Shown in pieces: positions 57,285-64,000 of a stretch of DNA of 64,000 bases; the first letter of the stretch is position 1, and every line of letters begins with the position of its first letter. The stretch comes from an uncultured Bacteroidota bacterium (GTDB lineage Bacteria; Bacteroidota; Bacteroidia; Chitinophagales; Saprospiraceae), in contig CALMSX010000083.1 in NCBI GenBank assembly GCA_937872515.1, positions 62,001 to 126,000 on the forward strand, read 5' to 3'. Both the position numbers and the translations under genes were made by a program. The notes beneath the pieces were generated by a model. The model was not told where the DNA came from. It made no database searches and was given only the letters and a program-made list of their open reading frames with translations.

Positions 57285-57338
57285 TAAATAATTTTTGTCT
57301 GAATTGTATTCGAATACATATCATTTCATTTTTGGATG

Positions 57339-57380
57339 AACATTTGCTCTGGGACGTAACAGAGCAAATGTTTCTTTTTT
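57339..57380 (+). terminator. Rho-independent terminator after the DUF5689 gene
   Basis: AACATTTGCTCTG (57339-57351) pairs perfectly with CAGAGCAAATGTT (57360-57372), 13 bp, then a T-rich tract. It separates the receptor operon from trmN6. Confidence 0.92.
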
Positions 57381-57399
57381 CTCAATTACAGCATAAATA

Positions 57400-58143
57400 A
57401 TGGAGGAGAAAGTAAACAGTGGTACCAAGGCAATAAACTCCTTCAAATTCAAAAAATTTGAAATTGTTCAGGATCATTGTACGATGAAAGTGAATACAGA
57501 TGGAGTTTTATTAGGTGCATGGACTGATCCAGCTGAGTGTGCAGATATCCTTGACATAGGTACAGGAACTGGCGTTATTGCTTTAATGATGGCTCAAAAG
57601 GCTCCAGATGCCGCAATTGTTGGCATTGAGATTGATGAAGCATCCAGTAGAGAAGCCGAATCCAATGTTGATAATTCAATTTTTAAAGGTAAGGTAAAAA
57701 TTATCAACCAATCAATTCAGGATTTTACCAGTTTACATACGCACCAGTTTGATCTCATCATCAGCAACCCTCCCTTTTTTACCGGTGGTACTTTTTCAGC
57801 CAATGAAAATAAAGCTAATGTTCGACACACCATTAAGTTGCCACATGGTGATTTATTGCAGTCTGTAAACAGTCTTTTAAAACCACACGGTAAGTTTTCT
57901 CTGATCTTACCCTATATTGAAGGTCTTCGTTTTATTGAATTGGCAGAAAGATCCAATCTGCACGTAAAAAAAATTACAGAAGTTAGGCATAGAAAGGGAA
58001 AAAACGTAGAAAGGCTTTTGCTTTTGCTGCAAAAACAAAAAGTGGACATTGAAAAAGATGAACTTTTTATAATGGAGGAAGACCTACAAAATTATAGCAC
58101 TGAGTTTATCCAACTTACGAAAGAGTTTTATCAAATATTCTAA
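57400..58143 (+). CDS. tRNA1(Val) adenine-37 N6-methyltransferase-like protein
   Basis: A 247-residue class I SAM methyltransferase. Motif I is DILDIGTGTGVIALMMAQ and the N6-adenine motif IV is LIISNPPFFTGG. The N-terminal FKFKKFEIVQDHCTMKVNTDGVLLGAW is characteristic of TrmN6 (YfiC), which methylates A37 of tRNA-Val. Its start ATG is 20 bp after the terminator, and the aldo/keto reductase follows immediately. Confidence 0.9.
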   Translation: MEEKVNSGTKAINSFKFKKFEIVQDHCTMKVNTDGVLLGAWTDPAECADILDIGTGTGVIALMMAQKAPDAAIVGIEIDEASSREAESNVDNSIFKGKVKIINQSIQDFTSLHTHQFDLIISNPPFFTGGTFSANENKANVRHTIKLPHGDLLQSVNSLLKPHGKFSLILPYIEGLRFIELAERSNLHVKKITEVRHRKGKNVERLLLLLQKQKVDIEKDELFIMEEDLQNYSTEFIQLTKEFYQIF

Positions 58144-58144
58144 T

Positions 58145-59185
58145 ATGGAATTCCGCAAACTTTCTAATGCTGGGTTTGAGGTCAGTCAAATCTGTTTGGG
58201 TACGATGACTTTTGGTGAACAAACTTCGCAGGAAGAAGGTCATAGACAGCTAGCATATGCAAGAGAAGTAGGAATTAATTTTATGGATACTGCGGAAATG
58301 TATTCCGTTCCTGGCAGAAAAGAAACGCAAGGCTCAACTGAGACGATCATCGGAAACTGGTTTGCCCTGCATCCGGAGCAACGCAAAGAATGGGTTATTG
58401 CATCTAAAGTTACAGGCCCTTCTCCCCTATTTGGATACATTAGTCCAGATTTGACCTTCAGCCCAAAAAGACTTGAATCAGCATTAGAGGGAAGCTTAAA
58501 AAGGTTAAAAACGGACTACATTGATTTGTACCAATTGCACTGGCCGGAAAGGAAAACCAACTATTTTGGAGTTTTGGGTTATGGTGCACATGATCATGTT
58601 TGGGTAGACAACTTTGATGAAGTAATCGATACTTTAAATTCATTTATTGGCAAGGGTAAAATAAGGGCTTGGGGGCTTTCAAATGAAACTCCATGGGGTG
58701 TTTTGCGTTGCCAAACCAAGGCCAAATTAGATAAAATGATAGGTCCTGTCAGCATACAAAATCCGTATAATTTATTGAACAGAACCTTTGAAATAGGGTT
58801 GGCTGAAATTTGCCTTCGCGAAAATATTGGCATGCTTGCCTATTCACCACTAGCATTTGGACTTTTAACGGGCAAATATCATTTGAAACTCGATAAAACA
58901 ACCGACAGGATCAACCAATTTTCGCGTCTTGCCCGATATAATGGCCAGCGATCACATTCAGCTACTGCATCGTATCTCGAATTAGCTAAACTAAATGGTT
59001 TAAGTCTGACAGAATTGGCTTTATCATTTGTAGCCTCAAGGCCATTCGTAAGCTCCACTATATTAGGAGCAACAACATTGGATCAACTCAAAGAAGATAT
59101 TGGTGCCTGCAATATTGTTTTATCAGAAGAAATTCTTGAACAATTGGAACAGGTGCACAACCAAAATCCCAATCCTGCTCCCTAG
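58145..59185 (+). CDS. Aldo/keto reductase (Tas-like)
   Basis: A 346-residue NADPH-dependent aldo/keto reductase with a (beta/alpha)8 barrel. Catalytic residues are in NFMDTAEMYSVPGRKETQGSTE (D, Y) with the lysine in WVIASKVTG and the histidine in YQLHWPER. The form matches the Tas subgroup. Substrate is unknown. It starts 1 bp after the methyltransferase stop, so the two are cotranscribed. Confidence 0.9.
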   Translation: MEFRKLSNAGFEVSQICLGTMTFGEQTSQEEGHRQLAYAREVGINFMDTAEMYSVPGRKETQGSTETIIGNWFALHPEQRKEWVIASKVTGPSPLFGYISPDLTFSPKRLESALEGSLKRLKTDYIDLYQLHWPERKTNYFGVLGYGAHDHVWVDNFDEVIDTLNSFIGKGKIRAWGLSNETPWGVLRCQTKAKLDKMIGPVSIQNPYNLLNRTFEIGLAEICLRENIGMLAYSPLAFGLLTGKYHLKLDKTTDRINQFSRLARYNGQRSHSATASYLELAKLNGLSLTELALSFVASRPFVSSTILGATTLDQLKEDIGACNIVLSEEILEQLEQVHNQNPNPAP

Positions 59186-59193
59186 CAGGTTTT
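59174..59193 (+). terminator. Short hairpin at the aldo/keto reductase stop
   Basis: CCTGCT-CCCT-AGCAGG followed by TTTT; the stem contains the stop codon itself. The T-run is short, so efficiency is uncertain. Confidence 0.5.
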
Positions 59194-60091
59194 ACTCTTT
59201 ATTCCACCGATTAACTCTTAGTTGGTACCTGGCTTCAGAGACAGGCCATATATTCTTGTCAACAGTTGCCTCCAGTTGATCTAGTGAATTTAATTTAGCT
59301 GCGTAGAAAAAATCTATCCCCGTTATTTTTTCCAGACTATCAATTGAAATCATATATGATGTCAAAGGTTGTTGCGAAGTAACATGAGGAATATAAAAAG
59401 CTACAGCCTTGATCTGTGGCATAGAATAGTCCAAAACCACCTTAAAAAAAGCATCCGGAATGGCAATTTTGTTTCTTTTGAAAAAAGATGGGTTACGGGC
59501 AATAACTGGTCCTGACACAATAAATAGGCTTTTATTCTGATAGACCCAATCACGGCATTGTTCTTCCAGCTCCCGCCAAATACCATTATTAAAAGATCTG
59601 AGTTGGGGAGACATATTGGACATATAAAATGTTTCTTTCATAGCGAGTTCATCGAAGGCCATATCGCCAGCGGGTACCAAATGTCCGCGGGTGTATCCAC
59701 TGCCTTTGTAATCACTGTGTTTGGCAGATCCCGTAATTACTTTAGGATCCGTTTCAAACCAATCGGTTCTTTTTACATTGGGTCTTTTCAACTGTTGCTG
59801 GCTGATGTCATAGGCCACCCATTCTGCTTGTTCATATTTTTCAATGTACGACAAGCTATAGTAGGTATGTTCAACAATATTGCCTTTGGAAGTAGGCAGC
59901 CAATTATCACCTTTCTCACCTGTTTGTATAACAGGCTTATTGGTAAGATCAAGTGACGTGGAGACAGCACTTGAAAAATAATTCCGCAAATAAAAAATGC
60001 CTATGATAACCAAACCCACCATCAAAATTAATCTGATCATATGACCTTTTGCTCCTTTACCTGCGTCGTGACCTCTCCTGAGTTGAGCCAT
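59192..60091 (-). CDS. Membrane-anchored DNA/RNA non-specific endonuclease (EndoG/NUC1-like)
   Basis: A 299-residue beta-beta-alpha metal nuclease. One membrane helix near the N-terminus (LILMVGLVIIGIFYL) anchors it, with the domain outside. The catalytic histidine lies in GSGYTRGHLVPAGDM, where the family usually has DRGH; here the aspartate is replaced by threonine. The metal-binding asparagine lies in SNMSPQLRSFNNGIWRELE. It degrades DNA and RNA. The start overlaps the isoaspartyl peptidase stop by one base. Confidence 0.9.
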   Translation of the reverse strand: MAQLRRGHDAGKGAKGHMIRLILMVGLVIIGIFYLRNYFSSAVSTSLDLTNKPVIQTGEKGDNWLPTSKGNIVEHTYYSLSYIEKYEQAEWVAYDISQQQLKRPNVKRTDWFETDPKVITGSAKHSDYKGSGYTRGHLVPAGDMAFDELAMKETFYMSNMSPQLRSFNNGIWRELEEQCRDWVYQNKSLFIVSGPVIARNPSFFKRNKIAIPDAFFKVVLDYSMPQIKAVAFYIPHVTSQQPLTSYMISIDSLEKITGIDFFYAAKLNSLDQLEATVDKNIWPVSEARYQLRVNRWNKE

Positions 60092-61107
60092 TAATCCTTA
60101 TAAATTTTTACTTCCTTTTTTTCAGGTGTAACATACCCCCTGTACATTCCCTCAGAATTAAATTCCATGATAATGTTGCCGGTTTTGTCAATGGCAATTA
60201 ACCCCCCTTCACCTCCCAATTTTTTCAATTTGTCGTGTATCAAATATTTTGCAGCTTCAAAACACGATTTTCCACCATATTCCATCATGGCAGCTACATC
60301 TCGAGCCACTGTATTTCTTATAAAAAATTCACCATGTCCCGTACATGATACCCCGCAAGTATTATTGTCTGCATAGGTTCCGGCTCCTATTATGGGAGAA
60401 TCACCAATCCTTCCATACTTTTTATTTGTCATACCTCCTGTTGATGTTCCAGCAGCCAGGTTGCCAAACTGATCAAGCGCCACGCAACCAACAGTACCCT
60501 TTTTTTTCTCAAGTAAGTCGGATTCCGACAATTTTACTCCTTGGTCGTGTTGAATGGTTTGTTGCAAGGATTTCCAGCGTCTTTCCGTATAAAAATAGGA
60601 AGGATCTACCAGTTCAATGCCTTTTTCTCTGCAAAAATCTTCTGCACCTTTGCCCACGAGCATTACATGTTGTGAATGGCGCATGACAGCAATGGCAGCA
60701 GAGATGGGGTTTTTGATTATGGTTAATGCGCCTACAGCGCCTGCATTTCCGGTAGCACCATCCATGATAGAAGCATCCAATTCATTTTTACCCTCATGGG
60801 TAAATACAGAACCTTTTCCGGCGTTAAAAAGCGGAGAATCTTCCATGCTTCTAATAGCTGCCTCTACTGCTTCCACCGCTGAATGCCCGTTTTTTAGCAA
60901 TGTTTCACCAGCAAGCAAAGCATTTCCAAGGGCTTTTTCATATTCTATTTCCAGATCAGGGGTCATATTTCTTTTTGTAATCGTACCGGCACCCCCATGA
61001 ATTACCAATGCATATTGAGGTTTCGTATCCGTGTTTACGATAAGCCTGTCAGGTTTGTGACAGGCGTAAAATGTTCCTATGGTCAGCATTATGATTGGAA
61101 TTCTCAT
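60091..61107 (-). CDS. Isoaspartyl peptidase / L-asparaginase, Ntn-hydrolase type
   Basis: A 338-residue asparaginase-2-family precursor. The nucleophilic threonine is in KKGTVGCVALDQFGNLAAGTSTGG, where autocleavage gives the alpha and beta chains. The N-terminal YALVIHGGAGTI and GAVGALTIIKNPISAAIAVM are typical. The first residues, MRIPIIMLTIGTFYAC, look like a lipoprotein signal with lipobox cysteine. It removes beta-aspartyl residues from damaged peptides. It lies between kbl and the nuclease in one operon. Confidence 0.9.
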   Translation of the reverse strand: MRIPIIMLTIGTFYACHKPDRLIVNTDTKPQYALVIHGGAGTITKRNMTPDLEIEYEKALGNALLAGETLLKNGHSAVEAVEAAIRSMEDSPLFNAGKGSVFTHEGKNELDASIMDGATGNAGAVGALTIIKNPISAAIAVMRHSQHVMLVGKGAEDFCREKGIELVDPSYFYTERRWKSLQQTIQHDQGVKLSESDLLEKKKGTVGCVALDQFGNLAAGTSTGGMTNKKYGRIGDSPIIGAGTYADNNTCGVSCTGHGEFFIRNTVARDVAAMMEYGGKSCFEAAKYLIHDKLKKLGGEGGLIAIDKTGNIIMEFNSEGMYRGYVTPEKKEVKIYKD

Positions 61108-61112
61108 TTCAA

Positions 61113-62303
61113 TTAACTAATTACCCCTAACGATTTGCCCACTTTTTCAAAAGCCTGAATGGCTTTATCCAAATGCTCTTTTTCATGGCCGGCTGATACC
61201 TGTACACGGATTCGTGCTTTATCTTTAGGGACAACAGGGAAGAAAAAGCCTATCACATATACACCTTCTTTCAACAATTGATTGGCGAAGTCTTGCGAAA
61301 GCTTGGCGTCATAAAGCATGACAGGTACTATAGGATGCACCCCATCAACAATGTCCAGACCTGCTGCCTTCATTCCTTTCCTGAAATACTGGGTGTTGTC
61401 TTCCAGTTTGTCTCTCAATGCTGTACTCTCGCTTAACAAATCCAGCACTTTAATAGAAGCTCCCACAATTGATGGTGCCAGGGTATTGGAAAACAAATAA
61501 GGCCTTGACCTCTGTCGAAGCATTTCGATAATTTCTTTTCTGGCAGCTGTAAATCCCCCGGAAGCACCTCCCAGTGCCTTTCCAAATGTTCCCGTAATAA
61601 TGTCGATTTTACCAAAAACATTGTTGTATTCAGCCGTTCCCCGACCAGTTTTACCCACAAAACCTGTGGCATGGCAATCATCAACCATTGTCAAGGCCCC
61701 ATATTTATGAGCTAGTTCGACAATTTTATCCAATTGAGCAATGTGCCCATCCATAGAAAATACTCCATCTGTTGAAATCAAAATATTTTCTACACCATCG
61801 GCTTTGGCTTTTTTTATGTTGGATTCCAGGTCATCCATGTCGTTGTTGGCATAACGATATCTTTTTGCCTTGCACAGCCTAATACCGTCTATTATGGATG
61901 CATGGTTGAGCTGATCTGAAACAATGGCATCATTCTCACCCAAAAGAGGTTCAAAGACTCCGCCGTTGGCATCAAATGCCGCGGCATACAAAATGGCATC
62001 CTCTTGTCCTACAAAAGTGGCAATCTTATGCTCTAACTCTTTGTGTATATCTTGGGTGCCGCAAATGAAACGCACAGAACTCATGCCAAAACCATGGCTA
62101 TGGATGGCTTGGATGGCTGCTTCAATTACGGCTGGATGTGAAGAAAGTCCAAGGTAATTGTTGGCACAAAAATTTAGCACTTCAGCGCCTTCTGTTGTAC
62201 GTATAACTGCAGATTGGGGTGTAGTAATTATCCTTTCAGATTTATACAATCCCGCTTCTTTTATATTTTCCAGTTCTTTTTGAATGTTTTGATAAAACGT
62301 CAT
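61113..62303 (-). CDS. kbl: Glycine C-acetyltransferase (2-amino-3-ketobutyrate CoA ligase)
   Basis: A 396-residue alpha-oxoamine synthase. The PLP lysine is K242 in TGTFGKALGGASGG, the aspartate in MVDDCHATGF, and SSVRFICGTQDIHKELE matches KBL. It cleaves 2-amino-3-ketobutyrate with CoA to glycine and acetyl-CoA, the second step of threonine degradation. It sits 2 bp after tdh, supporting this over BioF or SPT. Confidence 0.94.
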   Translation of the reverse strand: MTFYQNIQKELENIKEAGLYKSERIITTPQSAVIRTTEGAEVLNFCANNYLGLSSHPAVIEAAIQAIHSHGFGMSSVRFICGTQDIHKELEHKIATFVGQEDAILYAAAFDANGGVFEPLLGENDAIVSDQLNHASIIDGIRLCKAKRYRYANNDMDDLESNIKKAKADGVENILISTDGVFSMDGHIAQLDKIVELAHKYGALTMVDDCHATGFVGKTGRGTAEYNNVFGKIDIITGTFGKALGGASGGFTAARKEIIEMLRQRSRPYLFSNTLAPSIVGASIKVLDLLSESTALRDKLEDNTQYFRKGMKAAGLDIVDGVHPIVPVMLYDAKLSQDFANQLLKEGVYVIGFFFPVVPKDKARIRVQVSAGHEKEHLDKAIQAFEKVGKSLGVIS

Positions 62304-62305
62304 GG

Positions 62306-63256
62306 CTATTGAATTTGATACTGTTTCCTAAGTTCTTCAATCATGATCTGAACCATAGATTCAAGATCATAGTTTTCTTTCCATCCCCAATCTTTTCGGG
62401 CAGCTGAGTCATCTATACTCTCTGTCCAGGATGAAGCGATTTCCTGTCTGAAATCGGGTTCGTATTCAATTTTAAAATCAGGATAATAATTGAGTATGGC
62501 ATTGTAAATATCCTCCGGGGTAAAACTCATGGCAGCGAGGTTGTAACCGTACCTGACATTGATGGCTGTAGCATCTGCTTCCATGAGTTCAATGGTGCCT
62601 CTGATGGCATCATCAATATACATCATGGGAAGCTTTGTTTGGGATTTTAAAAAACATTTATACACCTCTCCTTTAATGGCAGCATGAAAAATTTCAACTG
62701 CATAATCGGTTGTTCCACCTGATGGAATGGATTGATAAGATATGATGCCGGGATAACGCAAAGATCTAACATCTACCCCATATCTTTTGTGGTAATAATT
62801 GCACCACAATTCTCCAGTTGTTTTGCTGATACCATAAACTGTGGTTGGCAGGAGCGGCACATCCTGGGCAGTATTTTCTCTGGGTGTCGTTTTGCCAAAC
62901 ACGGCTATGGTACTCGGAAAAAACACTTTATCCAAGGAAAATTCTCTTGCCAGTTCAAGAATGCTGATAAGTCCGTTGAGGTTGATATTCCAGGTCTTCA
63001 GAGGATTGTATTCGCCTCCAGCGGATAGGATGGCAGCAAGATGGTATATTTCAGTAATCTGGTGATCACCAATGATTTCCTTTAATCTAACGGTATTGAG
63101 GATGTCAAGGAATTCAAAAGGAGCCTGGTCTTCAGTAATTTTTTGAATATCAGAAACCAAAACGGTCTCTCTTCCATATTTGATTCTCAGTTCTTCAGCC
63201 AGAACCCTCCCAAGTTGACCATTGGCTCCGGTGATCAGTATTTTTTTCGATTTCAT
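62306..63256 (-). CDS. L-threonine 3-dehydrogenase, SDR type
   Basis: A 316-residue extended SDR similar to UDP-galactose 4-epimerase. The NAD loop is GANGQLGRV (10-18) and the catalytic Tyr/Lys in TVYGISKTTGE. The KVFFPSTIAVFGKTTP and TTDYAVEIFHAAIKGEVYKCF segments are typical of the SDR-type threonine dehydrogenase. It oxidises threonine to 2-amino-3-ketobutyrate for KBL, 2 bp downstream. Operon: tdh-kbl-isoaspartyl peptidase-nuclease. Confidence 0.92.
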   Translation of the reverse strand: MKSKKILITGANGQLGRVLAEELRIKYGRETVLVSDIQKITEDQAPFEFLDILNTVRLKEIIGDHQITEIYHLAAILSAGGEYNPLKTWNINLNGLISILELAREFSLDKVFFPSTIAVFGKTTPRENTAQDVPLLPTTVYGISKTTGELWCNYYHKRYGVDVRSLRYPGIISYQSIPSGGTTDYAVEIFHAAIKGEVYKCFLKSQTKLPMMYIDDAIRGTIELMEADATAINVRYGYNLAAMSFTPEDIYNAILNYYPDFKIEYEPDFRQEIASSWTESIDDSAARKDWGWKENYDLESMVQIMIEELRKQYQIQ

Positions 63257-63342
63257 TGGTCTGAATTTGCCACCAAGATACGATAATTACCTCTTTTTTA
63301 AATGTCTGTTCCCTTATATTCAAGTTGACTTTAGGGCAAAAA

Positions 63343-63374
63343 AAAATAGAGATCAGCAAGCTGACCTCTATTTT
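63343..63374 (-). terminator. Rho-independent terminator after the T9SS-exported gene
   Basis: On the minus strand AAAATAGAGGTCAG-CTTG-CTGATCTCTATTTTTTTT forms a long stem with a T-run, 23 bp after the stop at 63397. Confidence 0.9.
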
Positions 63375-63396
63375 GATTTTTTTCAGAAGTAACTGA

Positions 63397-64000
63397 TTAT
63401 TTAACCATCAGTTTCAACGTTTCCTGTTGGTTGCCTATTTGCATTTGAACAAAAAATAAGCCAGTACCAAAATCCTGGGTATTTACAGGAAGTACCTGTT
63501 TCCCGCTCAATTCACCATAGTTTCTTGAAGCAATAGTCTGGCCCATTTGATTTACAATTTTCATGCTTACCTCGCTTTTTTGATCAAGGTTAACATTTAC
63601 ATAAGTTACATCAAATGCTGGGTTTGGAGTAAGGCTTAAGCCAAATCCTTCAAGAGTTTGATCATTTGCAGAAACGGTTTTGCTTTCTGTGTGAGCACCA
63701 CCTAAAATAGCACCTCCACCGTCTGCAACCATTACTACTACAAATACATTATTAATGTCGTAATCAGCAGGAACCTCAATATCAAATGCGAGATCAGCAA
63801 AATCACCGGCATTTACTTCATTACCAAATGTATTAGATCTGCCTTCAAAGCCAAAAAGTAATTCCCTTCCTACTTCATTGTAGGTCATTTGTGATGCTGG
63901 TACCGGGTTAGGCAAACTTTCGTAACCTCCCATTACACCAGCTGCACCAGCTGCATAATAGTTTACCTGATCATATCCAGAACCGGTACCTGTTACTCCG
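63397..64000 (-). CDS. T9SS-exported protein, C-terminal part
   Basis: The last ~200 residues of a surface or secreted protein; the frame is open to base 64000, so the 5' part is missing and the ATG at 63933 is internal. A C-terminal T9SS type A sorting domain is clear: FGLSLTPNPAFDVTYVNVN ... GMGQTIASRNYGELSGKQ ... TGLFFVQMQIGNQQETLKLMVK. The preceding ELLFGFEGRSNTFGNEVNAGD and YDINNVFVVVMVADG resemble the Omp28-related family, but I cannot confirm it. Its terminator follows the stop. Confidence 0.85.
   Translation of the reverse strand, partial: GVTGTGSGYDQVNYYAAGAAGVMGGYESLPNPVPASQMTYNEVGRELLFGFEGRSNTFGNEVNAGDFADLAFDIEVPADYDINNVFVVVMVADGGGAILGGAHTESKTVSANDQTLEGFGLSLTPNPAFDVTYVNVNLDQKSEVSMKIVNQMGQTIASRNYGELSGKQVLPVNTQDFGTGLFFVQMQIGNQQETLKLMVK

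Overview
The window reads as a chromosomal segment of a member of the Bacteroidota, most likely an aerobic, non-gut lineage such as the Saprospiraceae or Chitinophaga relatives (the family is inference). The evidence is: a SusD-type lipoprotein, a TonB receptor with an N-terminal carboxypeptidase-like domain, type IX secretion (T9SS) tails, DUF5916 and DUF5689 proteins, TAnnTTTG-type -7 promoter elements, modest GC and frequent TTG starts. No phage, insertion sequence or CRISPR array is visible. There is one RNA gene, tRNA-Leu(CAA).

Layout. 1-3.1 kb: end of a polysaccharide-utilisation locus (partial SusD plus a secreted glucoamylase-like/GH144-type enzyme). 3.1-7.9 kb: DUF58 protein, proline catabolism (pruA), an outer-membrane barrel, tRNA-Leu, cytidine deaminase, MarC. 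8.2-12.7 kb: a plus-strand run of cystathionine beta-synthase, phosphoribosyltransferase, PIF1-like helicase, histone-deacetylase-like hydrolase and MerR regulator. 12.7-18.4 kb: a surface LamG/beta-helix protein with a probable premature stop, a UbiD decarboxylase, an M16 protein without its zinc motif, and a radical SAM protein behind an operator-like inverted repeat.

18.8-27.5 kb is the most notable block. On the minus strand, in transcription order, it holds a phosphatidylinositol(-phosphate) synthase-like CDP-alcohol transferase, a DUF4833-like protein, a PAP2/AUR1-like inositol phosphotransferase, serine palmitoyltransferase, a GNAT-like protein (candidate ceramide synthase), an SDR protein (candidate ceramide reductase) and myo-inositol-1-phosphate synthase. 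A terminator follows, then PgpA, GtrA and a lipid kinase. Together they look like a nearly self-contained route from glucose-6-phosphate, serine and acyl thioesters to inositol phosphorylceramide.

27.7-41.5 kb: housekeeping genes (mqnA of the futalosine menaquinone route, mtgA, RluA, kdsC, iscX, fdx, corA, udk, nucleoside transporter, S9 peptidase, L,D-transpeptidase). 41.5-48 kb: a maltose operon (pgmB, GH65 phosphorylase, TSUP permease, GH13 lipoprotein, MFS transporter). 48-50.7 kb: hscB, rseP, rsmE. 50.7-51.3 kb: a non-coding interval with a 20-bp direct repeat, each copy followed by a terminator-like hairpin. 51.3-57.3 kb: a secreted endonuclease-family protein facing a TonB receptor and a triple-repeat DUF5689 lipoprotein, possibly a nucleic-acid or phosphate scavenging system. 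57.4-64 kb: trmN6, aldo/keto reductase, an anchored nuclease, an isoaspartyl peptidase, the kbl-tdh threonine-degradation pair and a T9SS-exported protein cut by the window end.
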